64,000 nt of DNA from Atherinomorus stipes. Its lineage: Eukaryota > Chordata > Actinopteri > Atheriniformes > Atherinidae. Both the position numbers and the translations under genes were made by a program. The notes under the pieces are model-generated. The model was not told the DNA's origin. It saw nothing but the letters and a program-made list of their open reading frames with translations, and searched no databases. The stretch covers positions 186,001 to 250,000 of the forward strand of contig JALJCO010009114.1 of NCBI GenBank assembly GCA_023101725.1, in the 5' to 3' direction. Positions 24,875 to 36,569 of the stretch are shown piece by piece (within the stretch, counting starts at the first letter, position 1; each line of letters opens with the position of its first letter).

Positions 24875-24985
24875 AGAGAAGAGGTACAACCTAGTCATCG
24901 CAATGGGAAGTAGAGAAGAGGTACAACCTAGTCATCGCAATGGGAAGTAGAGAAGAGGTACAGCCTAGTCATCGCAATGGGAAGC
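24875..24985. repeat. Three-copy 37 bp tandem repeat in LINE 3' UTR
   Basis: Three consecutive units of 37 bp, each starting AGAGAAGAGGTACA, span 24875-24911, 24912-24948 and 24949-24985. The first two are essentially identical; the third has CAGCC for CAACC and ends AAGC. It lies between the purine-rich segment and the G-rich block. Confidence 0.93.
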
Positions 24986-27187
24986 AGTGTCACAGTGTCA
25001 ACATGCATAATAAAGGGTGCTCCGTGGTGATACAGTCATGCAGATGCAACCTCGTCTCTGCAAGGAGGAGAAAGCCCGCAAGGCTCACGACCCAGGCCCC
25101 CAGCAGCCACCCAGAGGCCCAGATCCCAGCTACCCCCCCCAAAGAGCGGACATGCATCCCCCGAAGGGCGGCAAAAGGCGGCCCCAGCCGGAGCCCCCTG
25201 CAGTCTGGGGGCCCAGGCCCCAGCGGACCAAGACCAGCAGCTGCCGACCCCACCGGGCGCCGGGCGTCCCCCGGAGCGGAGACAGCGCCGGGCCCAGGGC
25301 CCAAGCGCCCAGGAGCAGCCACCCCCCCCCCCGGACCCGGGCGGCCCAACCGAAACCCAGGAGGACCGGACCCCCCAGACGACGCCCCCCAGGGCAGGCC
25401 AGCCCCCACCCCAACGTCCCTGCCCCACACACCTGACACCAGGGCGCCACCACCTCTACCACCCCCTACCCCGCCACCACGCTCACACACACACTCCCCA
25501 CACACCTACCCCAACACTAGGGCTGAAAGATATACCGCCACCGCCCCCGCATCGAGACACGGGCACCCAAGACATCAATACCGCAAGAGCAACCACATAC
25601 AAGATACAGATCCCCCCTGCGCCCGCCCCGCACAAAAAGCCCCGGAAGCCACAAACAAAACCGCACCCCCCACCAAAGCGCCCGGCCCCCAACCAACCCG
25701 CAGCCACACCGCACCACACCGACACCAAGATGCCCGGCACGAACACCGAGATACGAACCTCCGCCCACACCGCCCAGCCCTACCCAACACCTCCGTGTAC
25801 CCCCCACACACACACATACACCCACCCACTCCGCTCTCCGACCTTACATACCCACACTCACTCCTCCCTCCACCCCCAACACTCTCCTCCCTCTACCGTC
25901 CACACCTACCCCCACCTCCTCATACCCTCTAACACACACATGCACTCCCCCCACATAGCTGCACCAACCCCCTCCCTACCCCCCCCACACATACGCCCCC
26001 ACCTCCCTATACCCCCAATACCCCATACAGTCCCCCCCTTACATGTCCAGCCCCGCCCATCCCTCTGACCTATCACACTCCCGCCCTTCCTTCCTTCAGC
26101 CCCTCATGACCATCCCTACTAGACACTCACGAGCATGCCACTCCTTCCTCCATCCCCCTTTCCTCCAACCACTTACCCACATCTCCTCCCTCTTCCAGCC
26201 CAAGTTCCTCCCTCCCACATTTCCTCTTTCACACTCTCATTCATTATTCTTACATACCCACCTCTCTCTTGCCCATGCCCTCGTGCCTCCTGAGTGGTAG
26301 CTCGGGCCGGGGAAGGAGCCGTGAGCTCCAAGCCCCCAACACGTCCCCCCCCCCACCACCACCCCCATCCCCCACCCCCCGGACGCAGCAGGCCAGGCAT
26401 CCCCCAGGCCAGCAGTTCCCCCGCAATGCAGCCAGCCTTAACCACTGGCGCGTGAAGCAGCCACTGTCCCCCCTCCCCCCAGTAGCGCCCGGGAGACCGG
26501 GGTATGAAAGGACCCTGCCCCCCCCCCCCACCCCCCGCTCATGACTGTGTGTGTAAGATGTGTGTTGTTTGCAGTTAAAACTAAGGGGCAGTGCCAAGTC
26601 ATGCCGGGAGTGGGGTCGCGTAGGGGGCATGACCCCCCAACCGGCCCCTCCCTCCTTCCACACACTATATGGCCCGCCCCTCAGAAGTGGTTGTGAGCTG
26701 TTGTTATTTTATGTGTTTAGGTGTCTAAGTGTGGTTAAAACTGGGGGAGCAGGCTGTCTCTAGACGTGGCAAGCAAAGGCACTTTTGGTGCCCTCCCTCA
26801 CCACGCCCGCTTGACACGCACCCTCCCCAAAACCCTACGGTGTGTGTGTGTGAGGTAGAGCAGGGGGGGGGGGGGGGGAGGTCTTGGGAAAGGAGACCAG
26901 GGGGGTATATGAATTCCCCCCCTGGAAGAAGAGCCGTTACCGGCATTAGGTACCCCTGCCTCCCGGGATCCCCCCAGGGCAGAAGGGGCAGGCATGGCCG
27001 CCCCCACGGCCCGGCGTCTGGCGTTCACCACAGAGGGGCCAGCCTCGGCCCCTGGGGGCGCTCGACCATGCCAGGCCAGGGAGGGGGGAAAAGGGACGGG
27101 AGCGGAAAGGGTCGGCGGAGGGGCCAGAGTCACCGGCCCAACATCCCCAGGCCTCGCAAACCCCCCAAGAGGCACGCAGAGCTGCTA

Positions 27188-27214
27188 TTTTTTTTTTTTT
27201 TTTTTTTTTTTTTT
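27188..27214 (-). repeat. Internal A27 tract in LINE 3' UTR
   Basis: A run of 27 T on the plus strand (A on the sense strand) sits between two G-rich blocks. It could be a fossil poly(A) tail marking a junction between two element units, or an internal priming site. Confidence 0.8.
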
Positions 27215-28630
27215 CCCTCCCCCTTTCCTCCCCCACTCTATTGTATCACCCCTAAACCCTACTTCAAACAACCAACGACTTTACCCCCGTCAACACTCCC
27301 TCATCCCATCCTCCTCCCACCCCTCCTGTATAGCCAGTTAGTCCCCGCACATCCGCCCCCCCAGTGTCCATGCCCCCCCCCTCCAAACCCAAGCCTGCAC
27401 CCCCACCCAGGCCGCGCCAGAGCCACCACCCACCCACCCACCCACCCACACACACCCCCCCCACCCACCCAGCGCCCCGCATCCGATCCCCCCACAGAAC
27501 CATCCCCGCTCCCCACCCAAGCCCCCCCAACCCGACACACACAAACCCCACCAATGCACCACCACCCCCACACCCAAACACCCATCATCCATGCACCCCC
27601 CACCCACCCACCCATCTCCACACACCCCCACAGGCAGCCACACACACACACAACCGCATTCACGCCCCCCTCCAGTCACACACCCACCCACACATACCAA
27701 GGACGGGGACCACGGGGCCACCAGCCCCCCCACGCCACAAGTCCACCGCCCCCCAGCCCCCGGACCACGCGAGACCAACCCGCACGAGACCACCAGTGCA
27801 GGCCAGCCCCAACCGACACAGCGGCCGGGCGGGACAGGCACCCGGCGTGGAAAAGACCCGGCCACCCCGCAACCCCCCACCTCCACACACTAGAGCTGAA
27901 CGATATGGACCAAACCCCACACCCCGACAGCCACGCCAGACACCCCAACATCGATACGACACAACACGACCACGGGTCCGCCGAAAACCAAGCACCCCGG
28001 CGGAAAGCGCAGCTCCGTCCGCGACCCCCAGAGCCCCACACGCAGGACAAGCACAGGGGAAATCCACACCCCCCACATAGCCGCCCCCGCGACACCAACA
28101 TCCCGGATGCCCACATCCCGACACAGACACGACAACGATACATCCCCCAGCCCCACCACACACACACCCCCACCAGCACACACACCCGCACGCACACAGC
28201 AGAGGCGCCCCGGCCCCCGGCGCAGTGACTAGACGTCACCAGGTCGTGAGGACCGGCCAAATCCAGAGGAGGCACGTCCCGCCGGCCCCCCCCCCCCCCA
28301 GCGCCAAGCCGGGTCCCCCGGCCCCGGAGGCAGGGGCCACCCCGGAGCACCGGGGCCCAGGACCCCCCCGCCCCCCCCGCCCCGGGACGACCCCGGCCAC
28401 CCGGCGCCAGCCGACAGCCACCGGCCAGGGCCCCACCAGCGACCCGCCCACCGCCGCAGAGCAGCCCCAACCGCTGACCCCCATGCCCCCCATCGGGCTG
28501 GATACAGCCCCGCCCCAGCGGCGAGGCAGCCCAGACCCCCCCCCCAAGTCAACCGCCAGGGATCCATAGCCATCAAGCACTCGCCGGCACCCAACCCCCA
28601 CATCGCCGAGGCGGCTCTCCTACACCAACG

Positions 28631-31600
28631 TTAAGTGATGGAGCTAATCACAGGGGACCAGAGGGAGTGGAATTCATCTAACTGGTTCTTAGAGGAGGCA
28701 GACATCGTCTCAATACTGATATGGTCTACTAAGAAATTCCTAAACTGGCTAATGCTCAGATTATTTTTGGATTTCCAGTTTACCAAGATAGTTTTCTTTG
28801 CAATACATAATACAGTAAGTATCATATGTGCATAGTTGGTTACCGTGTTGATCTCATCCAAGTCCCCCAGTAAACACAGTGCGGGGCTTGCAGGAAAGTT
28901 ACACCTGAGCCACGTTGACAGGTCATCACATACCTGAAGCCAAAACCTCTGGACCGGTGGACAAGACCACAAGGCGTGAAGATAATTGTCTGTTGTATTC
29001 TCATTGCAGTGCAAACAAATATTTGAAGGTGACAGACCCATCTTGAACATCCTCTGTCCTGTGTAATGTACTCTGTGTAAAACCTTGAATTGTATCAACT
29101 GCATATTTGAGTTTTTAGTCATTAGGAACGTGTTTAAACATATCTGTGTCCATGTGTTTTGGTTAAGGGTTCTGGACAAGTCAGCCTCCCACTTCGAAGT
29201 TGGAAGGGAAATTGAATCATCCAGTTTTAATAATAATCTATATATTTTCGACAGTAGTTTGGGGATAGAGAGATTCAGGAATTCTGCTACCCTGACCGGA
29301 GTCTGCAGGATCAGTTGGTTAGAGGTATATTTTTTGCTTAATATAGATTTAAGTTGATGGTATTCTAAGAATTTAGTACTACTGATCCCGTATTGTAAGG
29401 TAAGTGTATTAAATGACAGGAATTTTCCATTTTCAATGATATGTTGTAATTGTTTAACTCCTTTATCCTTCCAATGCACAAAATTAATCATTTTCTTGTT
29501 TTGTAAAATATCCAGGTTATTCCAGATGGGTGTGAGTTTACATGGAATAATAGAAGACTCGGTTAATTTCAGGAATTCCCACCATGCTTTCAGAGTAGAG
29601 CAGATGTTGATACTTTTAAAGCATTTATGAGATCTGACTGCTGAACTGATGAACGGCAAATCAGAGACATCCAGATCCTCACATAATGCTTGTTCTGTGT
29701 CTAGCCACGGTTCATCTAGATGGGTAGGTTTCAGCCATTTGGAAATAAATTGTAGCTTATTTGCTAGGAAATAATAATTGAAATTGGGTGAGTCTAACCC
29801 TCCCCGGTCTTTTACCTGTTGTAAGGTTTTTAAACTGATACGTGATGGCTTGTTTTTCCAAAGAAATTTGGAAATGTGAGAGTCCAGTGACTTAAACCAA
29901 CTAGAGGAAGGTTTGGTGGGTATCATTGAGAACAAGTAGTTAATTTTCGGTAGAACCATCATTTTGATGGTAGCAACTCTCCCCATGAGTGATATGGGTA
30001 AGTGCTTCCATCGCGTGAGATCTTCCTCTATTGACTTTAATAGCTGGACATAATTTAACTTTATTAACTCTGAAAGTTGTGGAGAAATATTTATTCCTAA
30101 ATATCTGATATTACCAGACTGTATTGTGGTGTTAGGGATGTTTTGTAAAGTACAATTAACAGATAAAGCTGTAGTCTTGGTCCAGTTAATAGAGTACTCA
30201 GATATCATTGAGAATTTATTGATCAATGTGATTGTCTGGGAGAGAGATGTTGATGAGTTCTGGAGGAAAAGCAGTACGTCGTCTGCATAAAGACTTATTT
30301 TATGTTCTAGATTTTTGCCGGGGATCCCTTTAATATCTCTGTCCTGTCTTATAGCGGCTGCTAGTGGTTCAATGAAAATGGCAAAAAGTGAAGGGGAGAG
30401 CGGGCAGCCCTGCCTGGTGCCTCGCTGTAAACAGAAACTTGGAGAAGTTTGGTCATTGGTCCTCACACATGCATTAGGGTTGTTATAAAGTATTTTTATC
30501 CAGTCTATGAAATAAGGACCAAAACCAAATTTATTTAATGTTGCAAACAGGAATTTCCAGTTAACACGATCGAAGGCTTTTTCTGCATCTAACGAGATGA
30601 TAGTAGATTCCAGATTATGAATGGTAGCATAGTCTATTAGATTAATCAGCCTGCGTGTGTTAGTAGAAGAATGTCGACCTTTAATAAAACCAGTTTGATC
30701 AGGATGTATTATCAGAGGAGTTATTTTTTTCTATCCTTTTAGCGAGTGCTTTGCTGATTATCTTAAGATCTACATTTATTAATGAGATTGGCCGATAACT
30801 AGCTGGAAGTGTCGGGTCTTTACCTGGTTTTAATAATACGGTGATATTTGCTGAATTCATATTTGGTGGTATTTTCTGTTTCTCTTTTATTTCTAGTATC
30901 ATTCTATAAAAAGTGGGAGCCAGAATTGTCCAGAACTCTTTGTAAAATTCGACCGGATACCCATCTGGGCCTGGGGCTTTATTATTGGGCATATGTTGCA
31001 GAGCGTCATGTAATTCACTTATTGAGAGGGGTGAATCTAAAACCGTAATATTTTCTTGTTGTAGTTTTGGAAGAATGATACTATTAAGAAATTGATTAAT
31101 ATCATCATCTGTGGGGTTTATTTGTGATTTATATAGTGTTCTGTAGAAGTTTCTAAAAATGTTATTTATCTGGTCAGGATCATGGCTGATACTTCCTTCT
31201 GAGTCTTTAACGGAGGAGATTGTTGCTTTTTCCTTATTTATTTTTAACTGATTAGCTAGAAGCTTGCCAGACTTGTTACCATGGTCGAAGTTTTCTAGAC
31301 GAAGTCTTTGAACTAAGAATTGTGTTTTTTGGTCTATTATTTTGTTTAACTCGAGCTTGAATTTCCTTATATCATTCAGCATGTGTTCCTCCGGGGAGAC
31401 CTGGTAGGCGTCTTCTAGTGATTTAATTCTAACTTCTAATTCTGAGATTCTTGCAGCTTCCTTTTTTTTTTTTTATGGGAAGAGAAGGAAATTATTTTTC
31501 CTCGCATTACTGCTTTACCTGCTTCCCAAAGGACACATGCTGGAGTTTCTGGTACATCGTTGTTCTCTAGATAAATGGACCATTCTCTTTTAAAATAGCT

Positions 31601-32377
31601 GATAAACTCAGGATCTTTCAGTAATGATGTATTAAATCTCCAACTCCTAGTTGCTGGTTTAATAGTTTTATTTCTCAGAGTTAATGATACTGGTGCGTGA
31701 TCACTGATGGTTATTGGGTGGATTTCTATTTCTGAGATTTCACTCATCAGTGAGCTGCTGGTTAAGAAGTAATCTAATCTAGAGTAGGAATGATGAACTG
31801 AGGAGAAGAAGGTATATTGTCTCGTGGTGGGGTGATGAGATCGCCATGCATCACAAAGGCCGAAATCCTTCATGTACTGCTTAACGATATCCGATGAATG
31901 CCATATTTTGTTATGTCCTGCTGTACTGAGCCTGTCCATACCTGGATCACATACCATGTTGAAGTCTCCGCCCAATAATACCGCCCTATCAGAGTAGTTA
32001 TGCAAAGCAGAGAAAAATGAGTCAAAGAATAATGGATCATCTACGTTTGGTCCATATATATTTGCAATGCATACCTTAAGATTCTGAACAGTTAATGTGA
32101 CTATTATAAATCTGCCTTCTGGATCTCTGATTACATCATCAATGTCAAATTTTAACCTGCTATTAATCAGAATTGCTACACCTCTCTGTCTAGAATTATA
32201 ACCAGCTGAATACACGTGTGGAAACTGTCTTGTCTGAAGGAGATCGACTGAGGAGTTTGATAAATGTGTTTCCTGAAGTAAGACAATGTCTGCCTGAAGA
32301 TCTTTTAGCCGGTTGAAAATTTTTAATCTCTTATCCCCTGTGCGAGCTCCGCGCACATTCCAGGTGACTATTTTCAT
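28631..32377 (-). pseudogene. LINE ORF2: APE endonuclease and reverse transcriptase (two frame breaks)
   Basis: ORF2 encodes the protein that nicks target DNA and reverse transcribes the LINE RNA. From the start MKIVTWNVRG (32377), the endonuclease shows LLQETH, ANIYGPN, LLGGDFNMV, SRLDYFL and ISDHAPV, all expected active-site blocks. The reverse transcriptase follows with NKAPGPDGYPVEFYKEF, SLDAEKAFDRVNW, RQGCPLSPSLFAIFIEPL and the catalytic LYADDVLLF. Near the C terminus CLHCNENTTDNYLHALWSC matches the L1 Cys/His motif. Total length is about 1,250 codons, normal for L1. The frame shifts in a T13 run at 31462-31474 and a T7 run at 30724-30730; otherwise it is open. It could be a functional gene with assembly errors. 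Confidence 0.93.
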
Positions 32378-32830
32378 TCAACCAACGCTGAAATAAATGT
32401 TACATGCATATTAATAAAGCCGTGCATCTGTTCGCGTATTTCTGCCGTAAGTATGAATAGTAAGCTGCAGGCTGAACCAGTCTGTCTGTGTGTGCATCGC
32501 GCTGTTTCTTCCTGCAGTGTGTGTGTGCATGCGCCTGTCTGTGTGCCTCGCGCTGCGTGTGCTGGAGTTTCTACACCCGTAGTGTTCACGTTTGTAAAGT
32601 CGCGAGTGAGATGACAGTTCACTGTGTGGGAGTAAGAAAAAAAAAGAGAGGGGAGGAAAGTAGTGAAAAGTGAAACAAGGAAAAGTGACGAAAAACCAGA
32701 GGTTTAAAAAGTGCATCCGTGTTGTGAGCCGTGAAGTCGAAACGGTAGTGAGATTAGTAATTATGATCATAACAGATAATAATTCATCTAATCAGAGTTA
32801 GGAGGATATGAAACTGAACTGTACCTGACA
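32378..32830 (-). other. LINE inter-ORF spacer
   Basis: These 453 bp lie between the ORF1 stop and the ORF2 start. They hold no consistent frame, but do contain alternating GTGTGT/TGCGC stretches near 32510-32560. A spacer of this length is more typical of fish L1/Tx1 elements than of mammalian L1. Confidence 0.75.
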
Positions 32831-33623
32831 TCAGAAGAGCCACGGGGTGATGTTTGAGTCCCGATAAAGCTGTCCGTTAATAAATAATTTATCCACCGCG
32901 ATGACAGCTCGGGATCCCTCCGTAATGGCTTTTTTCCTGATAGGAAACAGGACTTTACGCCGGTCCAGGATTTCTTTGGGATACTGGTCGTTTACTCCAA
33001 AGTTGGTCCCTTTCAGCTCGCGGCCCTGCTTCTTTACTTGCTCTTTTTGTTTAAAGTGAACAAACTTAGCAACAATCGGTCTTGGTCTGCGTGAATCCGG
33101 CATTTTACTTCCCATGCGGTGGACGCGATGAAAGCCGATACCATTGACTGTATCGGAGGGGAGTTTTAGTTGTTTATGGATGAAGGTTTTTATTGTTTCC
33201 TCGGGGTTCTCGTCTGCCTGCTCTGGGATCCCTGCAAATACCAGATTATCTCTCATGCTCCGAGCCTGCAGATCGATTACTGACTCCCTCATCTTTTTAT
33301 TTTCTCCTGACAGCCGGTTTATTCCCTCAGTGAGGGACTTAACCGTGTCTTGTAGGTCGGCGTTTGCGGCCGCTAGTGTTTCCACCTGTTTCTGGCTGAA
33401 CTCCAATGATTCCCGGAGCGCCTGGAATTCTTTATGGAGAACCTCCACCAGGTTCAAACGGGCGTCAAAGCTGTCTACTTTCCTCTCTATGGAAAGAAGG
33501 ATGTCCACCGAGTTTTCTAATGAAGAGATCGCACTAGAGGAATCTCCTACCCGAGCTCTCTTGACTTTTTTTTTTCCTCTCTGGAGTGGACGCTGACTTC
33601 GGTTTTTTTAAACCTTTTTTCAT
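32831..33623 (-). pseudogene. LINE ORF1: coiled-coil RNA-binding protein (one frame break)
   Basis: ORF1 proteins bind LINE RNA as trimers and form the particle with ORF2. From the ATG at 33623 the frame reads MKKGLKKPKSASTPE, shifts at a T10 run (33566-33575), then continues through DSSSAISSLENS. A heptad-rich coiled coil follows (about SIERKVDSFDARLNLVEVL to GENKKMRESVIDLQAR), then an RRM-like block (RDNLVFAGIPE, through IGFHRVHRMG and RPRPIVAKFVHF) and a C-terminal domain ending YRDSNITPWLF. The layout matches L1 ORF1 (Transposase_22-like). If only the longer piece is used, it starts at a GTG at 33508. One homopolymer indel is the sole break. Confidence 0.9.
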
Positions 33624-33888
33624 GGCCTGCTGCTCATGGTACAGAAGATCAATGTAATCCGCCGGGCTGATCGAATCTTCCCCGCTTCCCTCCAGGTTGT
33701 ACCCTTCACTATACTGATTTTTTTTAATGATCTGTTTTAATGATTATTTATTATATTGGCAAATATTAATAAGTTCAAGTTGAAGCGCTAAATTTCTTAA
33801 CTCGCCTGGTTTGAATCGCCTACCGTCCCACAGATACTGCGTCACTACAGCGTCATCCCGTCACTACCGCTTCCGTCTCCTCACTACC
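33624..33888 (-). promoter_or_regulatory. LINE 5' UTR, probable internal promoter region
   Basis: On the sense strand it begins GGGTAGTGAGGAGACGGAAG, with repeated GTAGTGACG phrases, then runs to the ORF1 start. LINEs carry internal promoters here, but no specific element can be identified. The 5' boundary at about 33888 is set by the start of the T-rich flank. Confidence 0.6.
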
Positions 33889-34330
33889 CTGTTTTTGTTT
33901 TTTTTTTTTTTCCTTGCAGCCATTTTGAAGTTAAAAAGGGGCCGGAAACTTTTCCGGCCCCCTTGGTTTTTTGTTTTTTTTAAATGCAATCAAAGTTGGG
34001 GGGCTTGTTCTTTTTTTTTTTTTGGGTTCATCACCAAAAAACTGGGAATGGTTTTTTTTTTTTTTAAATTTTCCCCCCTTTGTTCGGTTGTTTCTAAAGG
34101 GGGGGGGGGGGCCCGGCTGGTCTTATTTTTTTTTATTTCATAAAAAAGGGGGGCATATTCTATAAAGTATTATTGAACAAATGATGACGAAACAAAAGGG
34201 GTGCCCCCCCCCTCTAATTGTTGTGTTTTTTTATATATCTCTTAGTGTATGTGTGTGTGTGTATGGGGGGGGGGGGGGGGGGGGGGGTTGACATAATATT
34301 TTAAATTATAGGGGGCCTGCCCCAAAAGTT
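33889..34330. other. Homopolymer-laden segment, doubtful sequence
   Basis: This stretch is crowded with T8-T14 and G6-G23 runs (G23 at 34265-34287), a hairpin GGGGCCGGAAA/TTTCCGGCCCC at 33939-33961, and ends in the repeat phrase AAGTTTGAGAACCACTGCTC. The pattern resembles uncorrected long-read sequence through a diverged transposon. Frames here are Phe/Gly-rich artefacts. Confidence 0.6.
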
Positions 34331-35149
34331 TGAGAACCACTGCTCTAGTCCCTTTAATAAATGAAATGTAATATGTAAATAGTGACAATTTACTGTAAAG
34401 AAAAAAAAAAAAACTATTTCTGAAAGTAAATTTAATAGAGATTTGCATATTTTCACTCTACAGTTTAAACATTTTCCATGCAGATGGGATGGACTTGTGA
34501 TCTCAGCGGCTTCAGAACAGAACAGAAACCATCTGAACCATGGCCTCTAAATTACACTGGGAAACATTTGTAGAGGTCTTCAGTACTCACAAATACCACC
34601 TCAACTTTATTGTGCTAATAAGAAGCCAAATGTTAACCTTGCCCAGAGGCAGCATCGATGTTTAGGGGGCTCTAGGGCATTTGGGGGTGGGGGCAACCAC
34701 TGCACAGCAGAAATGTAGGTTGTGGTCCAAGAAACCAATATTACAGTTCTATTTTAGAAGAACTGGATGTCATCTGTTTCAGACCAAGAACACAAAATGA
34801 TTGTATGGAGTTGTGAAATTAACAAATGAAATTTGCACCAGTTTTATAGCAGCACTAATGAAGAAAAGTTCATTGGGATTTTTACAGTTGTGTACTGTTT
34901 TTAATATTATCTGCATAAAATGTAAAAATGGACATTTATTAAATTAAGAAAGTGGACATGAAAAAAATTTGTTGTTCACATTGTCTGCAATTAAATGAAT
35001 GTCCCAGTGAATATAAGAAAAATTATGATTATCATTATTGTTATTTATTCCATGTTATAGAAAGTCAGCTTCCTTGAAAGTATATGTTAATGGTTTTGGG
35101 TCAAAATGCACTCAGAATCTTCTAGATTTTATGAACCAACCAGATCTCT
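34331..35149. other. AT-rich DNA, nothing recognised
   Basis: No gene, RNA or clear repeat was found in this stretch between the homopolymer segment and the LINE 3' fragment. Confidence 0.5.
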
Positions 35150-36440
35150 CAGGTCGTAAGTGTTCTTTCAATTCTGAGAGTCGGAGCTAAAGATTTCTGA
35201 TATCGCTCCTCACATGTGGAACAAACTCCCAGTGAACTACAGATCTGCTGAAACTGTCAACTGTTTTTAATTCTGTTTTACAATTTGCCGCTGCCTTTTA
35301 TTTAAGGGTCATATTTTTGTGCTCGAGTGTATGATTGCTTTTTTAAAATAATCCGATAAATCCATTACATGCATCATTTCATTCTCTAAAAATGTTCTAG
35401 TTTCATACATTTTTTGCACATTCCAATAATGTTTTTTTTTTTTAATGTTTTGACATTACAAACCACTAAAATGTCAGGTGGTGCAACCGTCCGAGCAAAT
35501 AAACATACTAAGAAAACTTTTTATTTTGATGTTTTAATGATAATGAATAAAAAATAAAACCTCGCCATAATTTTATGATGAAAATCTTTCAAATAAGCCA
35601 AACTTTATAAAGAGTAATAGTTTAAAGCTTTTGAGATCATTTAAAAACTTGTGTCCACCAACTTGCATGTCCTAAAATGTCAGGGTGGCACAACTGTAGA
35701 AACACGACTTTAATTGTATAATAAAGAGGTATAAAAGCAAACATGATGTTGCTGCAGCCAGAGGATACAACGTAGACTTTACTGGTGAGTGAAAAGGTTT
35801 GTTATTCTCTATCAAATATGGATAAATTTAGCTTTTCTCCAACTCATTGGTAGACTGGTACATTTTCAATGTCAAGTGGTGCAACTAATGTAAACTATGA
35901 ATACGTTATTTTATCACAAAACTCTTTCATTTTGTTTGAACATATATGTATTAACATGCTAGCGAATACTAAAGCTAAGTAGTCCGAGTAGATACTTGTC
36001 AAAGATTTATAAGAAAATACATATATTTGCTGTAGAAAATTGTTTGCGCCACCTGACGTTTTTTATGCACCAAAGGTAGATATACAGTTTTTTTAAAAAA
36101 AAAGGATTTAAACACTTTGAAATGTAATTTGTTCCAGACTCAAAAATATGCTTCCCATCCATTTTGAGAAAACCTTTTAAAAACGTCTTTTTGTACACTT
36201 TGTCACTGACCCTAAAACAACTGTCAGTTGCTCACGCTGTAACTTTTATTTCTTGCATTTAATCCAATTCTGTCTAATTTTTTTCTGTTTTATTTAATTA
36301 ATCTTACTTTTCATTTCTTTCTAATGTACTTCTTAATGCTTCTGCACCATGCTGTAATGCTTTGAATGTTTTATGTAAAGCACTTTGGATTGTCTTGTAC
36401 ATGAAATGTAGATTAAATAAACTTGCCTTGTCTAATAAAT
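35150..36440 (+). mobile_element. LINE 3' end fragment interrupted by another repeat
   Basis: Bases 35205-35270 translate as HMWNKLPVNYRSAETVNCF, the end of a fish LINE ORF2 seen in many elements. Bases 36250-36437 carry the matching 3' UTR end with TTTTATGTAAAGCACTTTGG and AAATAAACTTGCCTTGTC. The roughly 900 bp between them (35341-36230) is unlike LINE DNA and appears inserted. Only the last coding residues remain. Confidence 0.7.
35341..36230. mobile_element. Probable insertion with repeated GGTGGTGCAAC motif
   Basis: The motif ATGTCAGGTGGTGCAAC occurs at about 35471, in variant form at 35677 (TGTCAGGGTGGCACAAC) and 35870 (TGTCAAGTGGTGCAAC), and in inverse orientation at about 36045 (TTGCGCCACCTGACG). 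This suggests a DNA element with terminal and subterminal binding sites. Exact ends and target duplication are not visible. No transposase is seen. Confidence 0.5.
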
Positions 36441-36569
36441 TGCTCTGTCGGCAGTCCAGACTTGTCTCCCATTTAAACATTTAAAAGCATTGAAGTAAAT
36501 TGAAATACAGTAAGCAAAATTAAAAAGGAAGACAAACATATACAAATATATCTGCTTATGTACCTAGTT

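Larger units (their letters stand above)
24483..28630 (-). other. LINE 3' UTR, 4.1 kb, G-rich on sense strand
   Basis: After the ORF2 stop the sense strand enters a G-rich block (28600-27215), an A27 tract (27188-27214), a mixed block with GTGTGT and GGGG runs (27187-26283), a second G-rich block (26282-25060), a 37 bp tandem repeat, and an AT-richer tail. The phrases CACTAGGGCTGAAAGATAT (25515) and CACTAGAGCTGAACGATAT (27888) occur in corresponding places of the two G-rich blocks, indicating an old internal duplication. Long open frames here (up to 499 codons on the plus strand) are Pro/Thr/His low-complexity artefacts of C-rich DNA. Confidence 0.85.
24440..33888 (-). mobile_element. Near full-length L1/Tx1-type LINE retrotransposon
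   Basis: The element runs on the minus strand: 5' UTR (33888-33624), ORF1 (33623-32831), spacer, ORF2 (32377-28631), a 3' UTR of about 4.1 kb and poly(A), seen as a run of 43 T on the plus strand at 24440-24482. The APE-type endonuclease, the non-LTR reverse transcriptase without RNase H, and the coiled-coil ORF1 place it in the L1/Tx1 group. At about 9.4 kb it is longer than typical 6-7 kb L1s because of the 3' UTR. Target duplication is masked by T-rich flanks. A truncated relative sits at 6.4 kb. Confidence 0.92.

Noticed and set aside
24875..24985. CRISPR-like direct repeats
   Set aside because: Contiguous tandem units with no spacers, inside a LINE 3' UTR of a vertebrate genome.
24940..25932. 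330-codon plus-strand open frame and overlapping minus frames
   Set aside because: Same cause: GC-biased DNA with few stops, no domain, and it spans the 37 bp tandem repeat.
26729..28228. 499-codon plus-strand open frame
   Set aside because: Pro/His/Thr low-complexity translation of the C-rich complement of the LINE 3' UTR. Overlapping long frames exist in all readings.
33811..34165. Phe-rich open frames
   Set aside because: Arise from T and G homopolymers in a doubtful-quality region.
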